Positions 9,905 through 19,226 are shown, counted from the stretch's first letter. The stretch: DNA of 64,000 nt from SZUA-430 sp044220975 (GCA_044220975.1 JBGAPZ010000016.1:1-64000); one strand, 5' to 3'. Notes: generated from the letters alone by a model not told the origin. Translations and numbers: made by a program.

Positions 9905-12763
9905 ATGCAGTTGGTGCGGCGTTCGTGTGCGCTTTTGTTTGCGCTGATTCTTAGCGCGTGCGCGCAAGTGGGCTCCGCCGCTCCAAGCTCTCCGCCAGGC
10001 GACTCTCGTCCCGACTATACATACTGGCCGCACGAGATCAGCGACATCGCACCTGATCCGGCTGTGCGCTTCGGCGTGCTGCCGAACGGCATGCGTTATG
10101 CGTTGATGCGTAACAACCAACCTGCGGGCACCATCTCGCTCAGGTTTCGTATCGCGTCAGGCGCTCTTCAGGAAACAGACGCGCAGCAAGGTCTTGCGCA
10201 TTTCATGGAGCACATGGCGTTCAACGGTTCGAAGAACGTACCCGAAGGCGACTTCGTCAAGTTGCTGCAGCGTAAAGGCTTGGCATTCGGGGCCGATACG
10301 AACGCGTACACGTCGACGGAAGAAACCGTCTACCAACTGGAGTTGCCAAAGAATACTGCGGACCTCGTCGATACGGGGCTCATGCTCTTTCGCGAAATCG
10401 GGGACCGGTTGGCGCTCGATCCGGCGGCGATCGAGCGGGAGAAGGGCGTCGTGCTCTCCGAATTGCGCACGCGCAACTCGCCGGAGTACCGGGCTTACGT
10501 GGACCGCTGGCGGCTATCGTACGAAGGGCAGCGTCAGGCCTTGCGGCTGCCGATCGGCACGGCCGAGACGATCAAAGGTGCCACGCGCGAATTGCTAGTC
10601 GATTATTATTCGCGGTTCTACAGGCCGGAGCGCACAGTGTTGGTTGCGACGGGCGATTTCGATCCGGATGAGATCGAAGCGAAGATCAAAGTGAAGTTTT
10701 CGGATTGGAAGGCCGAAGCGGCTGATCCAGCCGATCCCGAGCAAGGCCCGATCAAGGAACGCGGCTTGACCGCCGTTTCGCATGTCGAGCCGAATTTGCC
10801 GGAGAGTTTGACGGTGACGTGGTTCCGTCCTGCGGACGAATCCACGGACACGGTCGCACTGCGCGCGCGGAACCTGCATCGGCGGGTTGCGCTCGCGGTG
10901 TTGAACAGACGGTTGACGCGGTTGGCGAGGGCAGACAACGCGCCGTTCGTGTCGGCCGGCGCGGGTTATGGCAATTCGCGCGGCATCTCGCAGACGATCG
11001 GCTTTTCGGTCTCGACGCGGCCTGGCCAATGGCAGCGCGGGCTGAACGCCGTGGAGCAGGAGTATCGGCGCGCGCTGCAGTACGGCTTCACCGCGAGCGA
11101 GGTGACGCGCGAAGTGAAGGAGTGGCGCGCTTCGCTTGAGGAAGCGGTTGCAACCCAATCGACGCGCGATACGAAGTCGCTGGCCGACCAATTGACGGGC
11201 TCGTTCGACGAGCGCTCGGTCTTTTCGGCGCCGGTCGATCAACTCGCGCGATTCGAAAAGATAGCGCCCAGCGTAACGCCAGAGTCCGCGCTCGCCGGTT
11301 TGCGCGATGTTGCGGGGGGACAAGGGCCGGTGATCTTTCTGTCGTCCAGCCAGCCCGTTGTCGGCGGGGACGCCGCGATCGCTACGGCGTACGCCGAAAG
11401 CGAGAAAGCGACTGTCGCACTCGCCGCAAAGGACGACGCGAAGACGTTCCCGTATGTGGCGTTCGGCACCCCTGGCGCTGTCGCCGAGCGGCGCGAGATT
11501 GCCGATGTCGGTGCGACGGCAGTGCGCTTCGCGAACGGCGTAATGTTGAACGTAAAATCGACGACATTCGAGAAGGACACGGTCTATGTGACTGTGCGAT
11601 TTGCGGGCGGCTACGTTCAGTTGCCGAAGAGCAAGATCGGGCTAGCGCTGGCGCTGCCGTTCGGATTCAGCGAGGGCGGTTTAAAGCAGCTCACCGCAGA
11701 TGAACTTGATGAGGCTCTGGCGGGTCGGATTGTGTCGAATTCGCTGACGATCGACGAAGAGTCGTTCGAGCTGTCGGGTGGCACGAACGGACGCGACTTG
11801 TTGCTGCAACTGCAGCTGCTTGCGGCGTTTACGACCGATCCGGCCTACCGCAGCGGCGGGCTGGGCCGATTGCAAGCGGCGGCAGAGAATTTTCTGAAGC
11901 AATACTCGTCGGGTCCAAGCCGCGTGTTGGAGCGCGAGACCGGGGCTCTGTTGCGCTCTGGCGATGCGCGCTGGCGGTTCCCGGACATCGCCGACGTCAG
12001 AGCTTTGAAGATGAGCGACGTCGAAGACGTGCTGAAGCCGGTACTGTCGTCCGCACCGATTGAGATCACCGTCGTGGGCGATGCGCAGGCCGACGATGTG
12101 ATCCAGGCTGTGGCGGCGACATTCGGTGCGCTGCCGCCGCGCGGGGCGAAGCGGATCGATCCGGCGAGTGCGCGCGATGTGAAGTTTCCGGCGAATACCA
12201 AAGCGTTGCGCTTCACGCATGCAGGGCGGCCGGATCAAGCAGCCGCGTTTGTCGCGTGGTCCGCGCCGGACTTCTACTCGAGTCCGCGGCGCGCGCGTGC
12301 GACGGCGATCTTGCGCGAATTGATGGAAGTCCGCCTGACGGAGGAGTTCCGCGAGGCGCAGGGCGCGACCTATTCGCCATCCGTCCGATCTTGGAACTCG
12401 GGCGCTTTGCCGGACTTCGGCTACATTGCCGCATCGGCCGAGACGCCACCGGATTTGGTCGCGGCGTTCTACAAGACGGTCGACAAGATCGTACTGGAAC
12501 TTCGGTCGGGCACGTTCAGCGACGACGTGCTGGAGCGCGCGAGGGAGCCACTAGAGAAGTCGGTTGAGACCGACCGGCTCTCGAATGGCTTTTGGCTCAG
12601 TGCGCTTGAAGATATCCAGAGCGAGCCTCGGGCACTGGACGTGATCCGCACGCAACTCAGCGATCTGCAGAGCATCACGAAGGACGAGGTCGCGGCGGTC
12701 GCGATGCAATACCTAGGCACCAGGCGGCTTGAAGTTCGGGTGTTCCCAGAGAGGCAGAAGTAG
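9905..12763 (+). CDS. M16 family zinc metallopeptidase, lipoprotein
   Basis: A 952-residue peptidase of the pitrilysin/insulinase superfamily with duplicated M16 halves. The N-terminus is a lipoprotein signal with lipobox LSAC, so it acts in the envelope. The inverted zinc motif HFMEH (His99, Glu102, His103) lies in the first half, followed about 75 residues later by the third ligand region EKGVVLSEL. The second half, from about residue 500, lacks the motif, as expected for the non-catalytic repeat. Length suits the single-chain PqqL-like type. It starts 29 bases after the alcohol dehydrogenase stop. Likely degrades peptides or unfolded fragments; the true substrate is unknown. Confidence 0.9.
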   Translation: MQLVRRSCALLFALILSACAQVGSAAPSSPPGDSRPDYTYWPHEISDIAPDPAVRFGVLPNGMRYALMRNNQPAGTISLRFRIASGALQETDAQQGLAHFMEHMAFNGSKNVPEGDFVKLLQRKGLAFGADTNAYTSTEETVYQLELPKNTADLVDTGLMLFREIGDRLALDPAAIEREKGVVLSELRTRNSPEYRAYVDRWRLSYEGQRQALRLPIGTAETIKGATRELLVDYYSRFYRPERTVLVATGDFDPDEIEAKIKVKFSDWKAEAADPADPEQGPIKERGLTAVSHVEPNLPESLTVTWFRPADESTDTVALRARNLHRRVALAVLNRRLTRLARADNAPFVSAGAGYGNSRGISQTIGFSVSTRPGQWQRGLNAVEQEYRRALQYGFTASEVTREVKEWRASLEEAVATQSTRDTKSLADQLTGSFDERSVFSAPVDQLARFEKIAPSVTPESALAGLRDVAGGQGPVIFLSSSQPVVGGDAAIATAYAESEKATVALAAKDDAKTFPYVAFGTPGAVAERREIADVGATAVRFANGVMLNVKSTTFEKDTVYVTVRFAGGYVQLPKSKIGLALALPFGFSEGGLKQLTADELDEALAGRIVSNSLTIDEESFELSGGTNGRDLLLQLQLLAAFTTDPAYRSGGLGRLQAAAENFLKQYSSGPSRVLERETGALLRSGDARWRFPDIADVRALKMSDVEDVLKPVLSSAPIEITVVGDAQADDVIQAVAATFGALPPRGAKRIDPASARDVKFPANTKALRFTHAGRPDQAAAFVAWSAPDFYSSPRRARATAILRELMEVRLTEEFREAQGATYSPSVRSWNSGALPDFGYIAASAETPPDLVAAFYKTVDKIVLELRSGTFSDDVLERAREPLEKSVETDRLSNGFWLSALEDIQSEPRALDVIRTQLSDLQSITKDEVAAVAMQYLGTRRLEVRVFPERQK

Positions 12764-12907
12764 TTTGCCTGCGAGCGCTGCAACCTGTAGGGGAAATGTG
12801 CGCCATTGGGTGCGAGGAGTACTCTGGCGCCTGGGCAGCTTTACGGGCCTACGGTGGGCGCGCCATAGTCCGGCCGCGTGTGGCGAGTCAGGAGTAATAC
12901 GGCCTAA

Positions 12908-13291
12908 ATGTTCAGGTTCTTGAATTGGTCGCTGACCTGGTGGAACGGCAGCACGCTCGGCACATGGATCTACACGAAACGCAACGGCAGCTTCGTGGGC
13001 GAGGATGTGCTTGGGAATACGTACTATCAAACCCGCGACGGTATCCGTCGCTGGGTGATGTACAAAAATGTCGCTGAGGCGTCACTGGTGCCCGCTGAGT
13101 GGCACGGCTGGTTGCATCACACGGTGGACGAGCCGCCGACGATTGCGCCGCCAAAAGTGAAGCCCTGGGAGAAGGAACATCTGCCGAATTTGACCGGCAC
13201 GGCGGCGGCGTATCGTCCGCCCGGAAGTTTGCTCGGCAGCGGTCAGCGTGCGCCTGCAACGGGCGACTACGAAGCCTGGCAGCCGGAGTAG
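12908..13291 (+). CDS. NADH:ubiquinone oxidoreductase subunit NDUFA12 family
   Basis: A 127-residue member of the NDUFA12/B17.2 family, an accessory subunit of respiratory complex I shared by mitochondria and alphaproteobacteria. Family marks are the early TWWNGSTLGTW segment, then GEDVLGNTYYQ, RRWVMY, and PAEWHGWLHHTVDEPP. The C-terminal tail is Pro-rich and ends GDYEAWQPE, as usual. The gene is 11 bases upstream of mlaD. This order (NDUFA12, mlaD, DUF2155, aat) is a recurrent alphaproteobacterial block and is one of the best taxonomic clues in the window. The 144 bases upstream, after the M16 gene, hold no gene that I can see. Confidence 0.93.
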   Translation: MFRFLNWSLTWWNGSTLGTWIYTKRNGSFVGEDVLGNTYYQTRDGIRRWVMYKNVAEASLVPAEWHGWLHHTVDEPPTIAPPKVKPWEKEHLPNLTGTAAAYRPPGSLLGSGQRAPATGDYEAWQPE

Positions 13292-13301
13292 GGGAGCCAA
13301 C

Positions 13302-13799
13302 ATGCAGAATGGATTTGTAGAGACACTCTTGGGTGCCGCGGTCGTCGCGGTCGCGGTATTCTTTTTCTACTACGGCTGGAGCGCGACGGGCGCGGGAACC
13401 GTTGAGGGTTACGAGGTGCTTGCCCGCTTTGACCGCGTCGACGGCGTTGCCGTGGGGACCGACGTTCGGATGGCCGGGATCAAGATCGGCTCAGTGACGT
13501 CGCAAGAACTCGACCAGAAGTCCTATCGCGCACTGCTGAAGATGAACATCAAGCAGGGCATTGCGTTGCCGGAGGATTCTTCGGTGAAGGTCGCGAGCGA
13601 AGGTTTGCTCGGTGGAACGTACCTGTCGGTGTCGCCCGGCGGCAGCGACGACATGCTGAAGCCCGGCGCCGAGTTTGCGACGACGCAAGGCTCCATCGAT
13701 TTGCTCGGTCTTGCCCTTCAGTCGATGATGGGTGGCGGGGACAAGAAGGAAACGCCGCCGGCGACATCGGCAGCGCCTGCTCCTGCTACGCCACAATAA
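13302..13799 (+). CDS. mlaD: MlaD-family phospholipid transport substrate-binding protein
   Basis: A 165-residue MCE-domain protein. An N-terminal membrane anchor (AAVVAVAVFFFYYGW) is followed by one MCE domain carrying FDRVDGVAVGTDVRMAGIKIG and the LLGGTYLSV segment, then a short Ala/Pro-rich tail. MlaD hexamers sit in the inner membrane facing the periplasm and take part in the Mla ABC system, which moves phospholipids between the inner and outer membranes. The ATG at 13302 has GGGGAG nine bases upstream. The partner genes mlaE, mlaF and mlaC are not in the window, so the transporter core must be encoded elsewhere. Confidence 0.9.
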   Translation: MQNGFVETLLGAAVVAVAVFFFYYGWSATGAGTVEGYEVLARFDRVDGVAVGTDVRMAGIKIGSVTSQELDQKSYRALLKMNIKQGIALPEDSSVKVASEGLLGGTYLSVSPGGSDDMLKPGAEFATTQGSIDLLGLALQSMMGGGDKKETPPATSAAPAPATPQ

Positions 13800-13828
13800 C
13801 GGCGCTTTGTTAGGTTGAGTTTGAGCCC

Positions 13829-14416
13829 ATGAATCGTTCCTTCTCGTTGTTCGTGCCATCCATCGCGCTGCTAACGGGTCTCGCGCTTGCGCAAGACACG
13901 GCGCCGCCCGTCGACACGCCGATCGCGGTTCCAGCCCAGCCGGCCCCACCGCCGCCGGCCGATCCAACCGAATCGATGCCGCTGCCGCCGGTCGAAATGC
14001 CATCTGGCGAACCAATTGTGACGCCGCCACCACCGCCGCCGGAGGTCATCACGCCAGCGCCACCGTCTAGCGCAGCACCGATTGCCAGTGGCGTGATCTT
14101 GGGCGGTCTCGACAAGGTTGCGGCGCGTACGGCGCGCCTTGAAGTGAATATGAATACGCCCGTCTTCTACAACACGCTGATTGTGACGGTGCGCGCGTGC
14201 AAAACACGGCCACCGGAGGAGCCACCGGAGTCGGCCGCGTTCTTGGAAATTCAAGATCGCAAGCCCGATGGAACGATCCAGAAGATCTTCTCAGGTTGGA
14301 TGTTTGCATCGAGCCCAGCGCTGAACGCGCTGGAGCATCCGGTCTATGACGTTTGGGTCGTCAGCTGCAAAACCGCACCTACTCAGCCGGCCGCGCCCGC
14401 ACCGCCCAATACGTAG
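13829..14416 (+). CDS. DUF2155 domain-containing exported protein
   Basis: A 195-residue exported protein with a signal peptide of about 22 residues (cleavage near ALAQD). A low-complexity Pro-rich linker follows, then the DUF2155 domain. The domain is recognised by ILGGLDKVAARTARL, a Cys in VRACKTRPPEEPPESAAF, the GWMFASSPALNALEHPVYD segment and a second Cys in WVVSCK, which may form a disulfide. The family is found mainly in alphaproteobacteria, often next to mlaD and NDUFA12 as here, and its function is not established. The 3' end overlaps the convergent aat gene by 34 bases. Confidence 0.9.
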   Translation: MNRSFSLFVPSIALLTGLALAQDTAPPVDTPIAVPAQPAPPPPADPTESMPLPPVEMPSGEPIVTPPPPPPEVITPAPPSSAAPIASGVILGGLDKVAARTARLEVNMNTPVFYNTLIVTVRACKTRPPEEPPESAAFLEIQDRKPDGTIQKIFSGWMFASSPALNALEHPVYDVWVVSCKTAPTQPAAPAPPNT

Positions 14417-15024
14417 AAATTCGCTTTCGCATCAACCGCCTTCGCGAGCAGTTCTTTGTAACGTGCGCGCGGGATTTCGGTCGCGCCGAACTGCTTCAGG
14501 TGTTCGGTAATGAACTGCGTATCGAGCAGCAAATAGCCGCCCGCTTTCAGGCGTTCTGCGAGGTGGACAAGGGCGATCTTGCTGGCGTTTGTTTCGCGGC
14601 TGAACATGCTCTCGCCGAAGAACGCAGCGCCTATCGAGACACCATAGAGGCCGCCCGCGAGCGCCGTGTCGTTCCAGACCTCAACGCTGTGCGCGAAACC
14701 CTTAGCCTGCAAGTTGGCGTAGGAGCGCTCGATCAGCGGGTTGATCCACGTGTTCGTGCGGTTCGCTGCTGCGGTGGCGCAGCCCTGCATCACTTGTGCG
14801 AAGGCGGCGTCGACGGTGATGCGAAACGTGTTGGCACGCATCGTGCGCACGAGGCGCTTTGGAATGTGGAATGCGTCGAGCGGCAGAATGCCTCTCAGCG
14901 GCGGGTCGACCCAGAAGACCTCGTCGTCGTCGCGCGCTTCGGCCATCGGAAACCGACCGGCACGATAAGCGGCGAGCAGCGTTCGTTCTGGGATAATGGT
15001 GGCCGGTCCGCGCTCTGGAACCAT
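14383..15024 (-). CDS. aat: Leucyl/phenylalanyl-tRNA--protein transferase
   Basis: A 213-residue aminoacyl-transferase that adds Leu or Phe to proteins with N-terminal Arg or Lys, marking them for ClpS/ClpAP degradation (N-degron pathway). Typical segments are LLAAYRAGRFPMAE, WVDPPLRGILPLD, the HSVEVW motif, LAGGLYGVSIGAAFFGESMFS and LLDTQFITEHLKQFGA. The size is normal for Aat proteins. It is the last gene of the minus-strand run aroQ-accB-accC-aat, starting 10 bases after accC, so it is probably in the same operon. It overlaps the DUF2155 gene tail-to-tail. Confidence 0.93.
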   Translation of the reverse strand: MVPERGPATIIPERTLLAAYRAGRFPMAEARDDDEVFWVDPPLRGILPLDAFHIPKRLVRTMRANTFRITVDAAFAQVMQGCATAAANRTNTWINPLIERSYANLQAKGFAHSVEVWNDTALAGGLYGVSIGAAFFGESMFSRETNASKIALVHLAERLKAGGYLLLDTQFITEHLKQFGATEIPRARYKELLAKAVDAKANFYVLGGAGAAG

Positions 15025-15034
15025 CGGGGCGCCT

Positions 15035-16381
15035 TCAGCCGGCTTTGCGCTTTAAGAAATTTTCGAGCCAGTGAATGGAATAGTCGCCGTTGACGATGTC
15101 AGGCTCGGTCACCAAGGATTGGAACAACGGGATCGTCGTTTCGACACCGTCAATCACGAACTCAGACAACGAGCGGCGAAGCCGCATCAGGCATTCGTTG
15201 CGGTTGCGCCCGTGCACGATCAGCTTGCCGATCAAGCTGTCGTAATACGGTGGGATTTTGTAGCCGGAATAGGCTGCGGAATCGACGCGCACGCCGAGGC
15301 CGCCGGGGACGTGGAAGTCCTTGATCAAGCCCGGTGAGGGACGGAACGTCAGCGGGTTTTCTGCGTTGATGCGGCATTCAATGGCGTGCCCAGAGAACGT
15401 GACGTCCGACTGGTCGAAGCCGATGGAGCCGCCGTGAGCGACGCGCACCTGTTCGCGTACGAGGTCGAGTCCGGTGATCATTTCGGTCACGGGGTGTTCG
15501 ACCTGAAGGCGCGTATTCATTTCGATGAAGTAGAATTCGCCGTTCTCGTAAAGAAACTCGATCGTGCCGACCCCGAGGTAGCCCAGCTTCGTGAGTGCGT
15601 CGGTGACGACTTTGCCGATCTTGTCGCGTGCTTCGGCGTTGAGCGCAGGCGAGCCTGCTTCTTCCCAGACCTTTTGATGACGCCGCTGCAGCGAGCAATC
15701 GCGCTCACCCAAGTGAATGACTTTGCCGTGGCTGTCGGCAAGGACTTGCACTTCGATGTGGCGCGGGAGTTGCAAATATTTCTCGAGATAAACGGCATCG
15801 TCGCCGAACGCCGCCTTTGCTTCGGAACGCGCTGTTGCGAGCGCAAGCGACAGTTCAGCTTCGCTCTTGGCGACCTTCATGCCGCGACCACCGCCGCCTG
15901 CCGCCGCTTTGACGAGGACTGGATAGCCGATCGCGGCTGCAATGCGTTTTGCGTCGGCGTCGTTCGTGATGCCGCCGTCGGAGCCCGGCACCACCGGAAT
16001 GCCGAGGCGCTTGACGGCCTTCTTCGCTTCGATCTTGTCGCCCATCAGGCGGATGTGGTCGGGCTTCGGGCCGATGAAGACGATGCCGTGTTCGCCGACG
16101 ATTTCCGCAAAGCGCGCGTTCTCGGATAGGAAGCCGTAGCCCGGATGCACGGCTTGTGCGCCTGTGACTTCACACGCGGTCACGATCGCCGGGATGTTCA
16201 GATAGCTGTCGCGGGCGGGAGGCGGGCCAACGCAAACGCTCTCATCAGCCATACGCACATGCATGGCGTTTGCGTCCGCGGTCGAGTGGATGGCCACCGT
16301 CTTGATGCCCATTTCGTGACACGCGCGGTTCACGCGCATCGCGATTTCGCCGCGGTTAGCAATGAGAACTTTGTCGAACAT
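15035..16381 (-). CDS. accC: Acetyl-CoA carboxylase, biotin carboxylase subunit
   Basis: A 448-residue ATP-grasp enzyme, essentially the length of E. coli AccC (449). It carboxylates the biotin on AccB as the first step of fatty acid synthesis. Motifs: the start FDKVLIANRGEIAMR, the glycine-rich loop AAAGGGGRGM, MNTRLQVEHPVTEM, and the C-domain segment AIECRINAENP. There is no biotinyl domain, which separates it from the longer pccA product. I chose the ATG at 16381, seven bases after the accB stop; an in-frame TTG at 16399 would overlap accB. The second, alpha-type biotin carboxylase in this window is at 4194. Confidence 0.95.
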   Translation of the reverse strand: MFDKVLIANRGEIAMRVNRACHEMGIKTVAIHSTADANAMHVRMADESVCVGPPPARDSYLNIPAIVTACEVTGAQAVHPGYGFLSENARFAEIVGEHGIVFIGPKPDHIRLMGDKIEAKKAVKRLGIPVVPGSDGGITNDADAKRIAAAIGYPVLVKAAAGGGGRGMKVAKSEAELSLALATARSEAKAAFGDDAVYLEKYLQLPRHIEVQVLADSHGKVIHLGERDCSLQRRHQKVWEEAGSPALNAEARDKIGKVVTDALTKLGYLGVGTIEFLYENGEFYFIEMNTRLQVEHPVTEMITGLDLVREQVRVAHGGSIGFDQSDVTFSGHAIECRINAENPLTFRPSPGLIKDFHVPGGLGVRVDSAAYSGYKIPPYYDSLIGKLIVHGRNRNECLMRLRRSLSEFVIDGVETTIPLFQSLVTEPDIVNGDYSIHWLENFLKRKAG

Positions 16382-16388
16382 CGAGCCG

Positions 16389-16853
16389 CTACTCGACAAT
16401 CATCAGCGGTTCGCCGAATTCGACCGGTTGCCCGTCGCTGATGATGATTTGGGTTACGCGGCCTGCACGCGGCGAAGGGATTTGGTTCATCGTCTTCATG
16501 GCTTCGATGATCAGAAGCGTCTGACCTTCGGTCACCATGTCGCCGATTTTGACGAACGGGTTGGCGCCGGGTGTCGGTGCGACATAGGCGGTGCCCACCA
16601 TCGGCGAGGCGACAAGACCCGGATGGCCGGATATGTCGGTCGGCCTTACAGAGGCGGCTGGAGATGCTGCCGGTGCGTGGGCTGCAGGGCCCGCGGAGAC
16701 GGCGTGCGCGACCATTTGAATGTTACGCGCGACCCGCAGGCGCAGGCCCGCCTTTTCGATCTCGATTTCACTGAGACCCGTTTCCTCGAGGATCGCCGCC
16801 AAGTCGCGGATCATCTTTCCTTCGAGCGGATCGGGCTTTTCTTCTTTGCTCAT
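16389..16853 (-). CDS. accB: Acetyl-CoA carboxylase biotin carboxyl carrier protein
   Basis: A 154-residue biotin carrier. The N-terminal part (KMIRDLAAILEETGLSEIEIEK) is the AccB dimerisation/AccC-binding region. A Pro/Ala-rich mobile linker follows, then the biotinyl domain with the EAMKTMN site, in which the Lys receives biotin, and a final GQPVEFGEPLMIVE strand. It overlaps the upstream aroQ stop by four bases (ATGA) and is followed seven bases later by accC, so the three are translationally linked. The accA and accD subunits are not in this window. Confidence 0.95.
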   Translation of the reverse strand: MSKEEKPDPLEGKMIRDLAAILEETGLSEIEIEKAGLRLRVARNIQMVAHAVSAGPAAHAPAASPAASVRPTDISGHPGLVASPMVGTAYVAPTPGANPFVKIGDMVTEGQTLLIIEAMKTMNQIPSPRAGRVTQIIISDGQPVEFGEPLMIVE

Positions 16854-17305
16854 CCTTGGGCTTTCTTAGGCGTCGTTAGGGCTGCGAGCGCGTCGACCGC
16901 CAAGGAATAGCCTTGAGCGCCGATACCGCAAATGGTTCCGGTGACGACGGGTGACACGAAAGACGTATGGCGAAACGGCTCGCGGCGATAGGGGTTGGAG
17001 ATATGAACCTCGATCACGGGAATTGCGACGGATTTCAAGGCGTCGTGGATTGCGACCGAGGTGTGCGTGTAGGCGCCGGCGTTCAAGATGACGCCAGAGG
17101 CGGTCTTGCTGGCTTCCTGAAGCCAATCGACTATGTCGCCTTCGTGGTTCGACTGACGGAAGTCGATCGTGAAGCCCGCTTGGGTCGCCCTGGCACGCAC
17201 CTGGGCCTCGATGTCGGCCAAGGTTGCGGGACCGTAGACCTCGGGCTCGCGCTGGCCCAGGAGGTTCAGGTTGGGGCCATTTAGGACGAAAAGTGGCTTG
17301 GCCAT
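16850..17305 (-). CDS. aroQ: 3-dehydroquinate dehydratase, type II
   Basis: A 151-residue type II dehydroquinase, catalysing the third step of the shikimate pathway. Signature segments are LNGPNLNLLGQREPEVYG, which includes the catalytic Tyr and the flexible loop, then QSNHEGDIVDWLQEA, ILNAGAYTHTSVAI and EVHISNPYRREPFRH with the catalytic His. The length is typical. It leads the minus-strand group with accB, a pairing common in alphaproteobacteria. The 159-base region between it and the divergent thiS probably holds both promoters; I see a CCCCC/GGGGG inverted repeat at about 17359-17370 but no T-run and no THI box. Confidence 0.95.
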   Translation of the reverse strand: MAKPLFVLNGPNLNLLGQREPEVYGPATLADIEAQVRARATQAGFTIDFRQSNHEGDIVDWLQEASKTASGVILNAGAYTHTSVAIHDALKSVAIPVIEVHISNPYRREPFRHTSFVSPVVTGTICGIGAQGYSLAVDALAALTTPKKAQG

Positions 17306-17464
17306 CTTGTCAGGGACCGGCGTCCGTGGTGAGGAATTGCGCCGCCGTTATAGCCACTCCCCCGAGGGGGCGAAAGGCACCAGATGACGGGTGGTTAGTG
17401 GGGGCTCGACGCGCTATCTCATTGACGACGCAACCGGAATTGGACAGCGGGAATCGGCCCTCTT

Positions 17465-17665
17465 ATGCGTATTCAGGTCAACGGTCAGGATCACGATCTT
17501 CCTGGTCCTACGACGCTCGCCGGGCTGGTTGAGCGGCTTGGGCTAGATGCGCGCAAGATCGCGATCGAACGCAATCTGGAGATCGTGCCCCGGTCGACCT
17601 ATGGGGACACGGCTCTCACCGAAGGAGACAAGCTTGAGATCGTCAATTTCGTTGGGGGCGGCTGA
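17465..17665 (+). CDS. thiS: Sulfur carrier protein ThiS
   Basis: A 66-residue ubiquitin-fold sulfur carrier. The N-terminus MRIQVNGQDHDL and the C-terminal tail ending in Gly-Gly-Gly are diagnostic; the terminal Gly is adenylated and converted to a thiocarboxylate that donates sulfur for the thiazole ring of thiamine. It lies three bases before thiG on the same strand. No thiamine pyrophosphate riboswitch core can be recognised upstream, and thiF, thiO, thiE and thiC are not in the window. Confidence 0.93.
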   Translation: MRIQVNGQDHDLPGPTTLAGLVERLGLDARKIAIERNLEIVPRSTYGDTALTEGDKLEIVNFVGGG

Positions 17666-17668
17666 GGG

Positions 17669-18442
17669 ATGACTGGACAAAGCGATACCTGGACGGTTGC
17701 TGGTCGGACGTTCCGCTCGCGTCTGATCATCGGGACGGGCAAGTACAAAGACTATGCCGAGAACGCGGCGGCGTTGGAGGCATCGGGTGCGGAGATCGTG
17801 ACCGTGGCGCTGCGGCGCGTAAACGTCAACGATGCGGGAGTCCCAAGCTCGTCGATTTCATCGATCCGAAGAAGTTCGTCTATCTGCCGAACACGGCCGG
17901 TTGCTACACGGCCGAAGAAGCGATGCGCACGCTGCGCCTCGCGCGCGAGGCCGGCGGTTGGTCACTGGTGAAGCTTGAGGTGCTCGGCGATCGCAAGACG
18001 CTTTATCCCGACATGATCGAGACGCTGCGCGCGACGGAGATATTGGCCAAGGACGACTTCCAGGTGATGGTCTATTGCAGCGACGATCCGTTGATGTGCA
18101 AGCGCCTCGAAGACGCTGGCGCCGCCGCTATCGCTCGCCGCGCCTATCGGGTCCGGCCTGGGAATACAGAACCCGATCAACATTCGCTTGATCATTGAGG
18201 CCGCGAAAGTGCCGGTGCTGGTCGATGCCGGCGTCGGCACGGCGTCGGATGCCGCGGTCGCGATGGAGCTTGGCTGCGACGGCGTCTTGATGAACACAGC
18301 GATCGCGGAGGCCAAGAACCCGATCATGATGGCTCGCGCGATGAAGCTCGCGGTGGAATCCGGACGGCTAGCCTATCTTGCGGGGCGGATGAAGAAGAAG
18401 ACCTACGCCGATCCGTCGTCGCCGCTGGCGGGATTGATCTAG
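17669..18442 (+). CDS. thiG: Thiazole synthase ThiG, frameshifted in this sequence
   Basis: Reassembling three reading frames gives a full-length ThiG of about 258 residues. It condenses deoxyxylulose 5-phosphate, dehydroglycine and ThiS thiocarboxylate into the thiamine thiazole. The N-terminal part has FRSRLIIGTGKYKDY and IVTVALRRVNVNDAG. A one-base loss near 17840, in a G-run, shifts the frame. The middle part contains LVKLEVLGD with the Schiff-base Lys. A loss of two bases near 18133 restores the first frame, and the C-terminal part has VPVLVDAGVGTASDAAVAMELGCDGVLMNTAIA. The two events together leave the gene in frame, so sequencing error is likelier than decay. Its stop overlaps the convergent dsbA-like stop in CTAG. 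Confidence 0.85.
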
Positions 18443-19215
18443 GTCTGCTTTGCTTTGCGGGCCGCAGCGACCGCCTTTTTCAATTCGTCGAGCGTCTGCG
18501 CACCCGTTGATGGCTCATCGTCGATGAAGAAGGTCGGCGTCGCATCGATACCGATGGAGCGCGCCAGCTCCTGCGTTCGAGACCAGCCGTTTCTCGACGC
18601 GTGGATTCTTCAGGTCTTCTTTCAGGCGCTCGACATCGATCCCGTCTTCTTGGCGATCGCGAAAATGCGTCCTGCTGAGGTCTTCTGCGCCCATGAAGGC
18701 CAGATGGACGTCCCAATATTTGCCCTGCGCCGCGGACGCGATGGCCGCCTGTGCCGCCATTTCGGACTCGGGCGACAGGATCGGAACTCCTTTAAAATCA
18801 GGTTTGATGTTTCCGTCCTGCTTCAGCAGGTCCGTGACGTTCTTCTTCACCTTGCGGCAGTACGGGCAGCGATAGTCGAAGAACTCGACGATTGTGACGT
18901 CGCCCTTCGGGTTGCCGGCAATCAGCGGATTCGGCTCATTGAAGATTTCCGATTTGTGGGACTTTGCCTTGCCGCGCATTGCGCGACGTAGTTGACCTTC
19001 TTTTGCTCTTCATCCGGTCGACCGCTTCAAAGATAACCTCGGATTCTCGATCAGATAGTTCTTCACGATCTTCTCGACATCCGGACTTGGTCATGGCGAC
19101 TTCGGGCACGTCGCGCCGCCGAACACGCCGACCAGGCGTAACGCCGCGAATACGGCAACGACCATCACGGCGCGCCGACGGCGAGCAGATCGAGGGGAGT
19201 TTTTTGGTTGTTCAT
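18439..19215 (-). pseudogene. DsbA-family thiol-disulfide protein, heavily frameshifted
   Basis: Patching frames gives a protein of about 258 residues. It has a short cytoplasmic start MNNQKTPLDLLAV, a membrane segment or signal (VMVVAVFAAL), a linker, then a thioredoxin-like DsbA domain with the active site DYRCPYCRKV and a C-terminal cis-Pro region (ATPTFFIDDEP). Such proteins are periplasmic disulfide oxidoreductases, often of the DsbA/Com1-like type in alphaproteobacteria. I count roughly ten single-base gains or losses over 777 bases, most in the first third (18980-19180), others near 18657, 18680 and 18558. That density exceeds normal decay of an otherwise well-matching gene and suggests poor consensus. 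It begins 11 bases after the M48 stop, so it is probably an operon with it. Confidence 0.75.
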
Positions 19216-19226
19216 GCGGTGGTTGT

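Noticed and set aside
17359..17370. CCCCC/GGGGG inverted repeat as a terminator
   Set aside because: Loop is only two bases and no T-run follows on either strand.
17306..17464. Thiamine pyrophosphate riboswitch upstream of thiS
   Set aside because: The conserved THI-box segments (CTGAGA, ACCTGAT) are not found.
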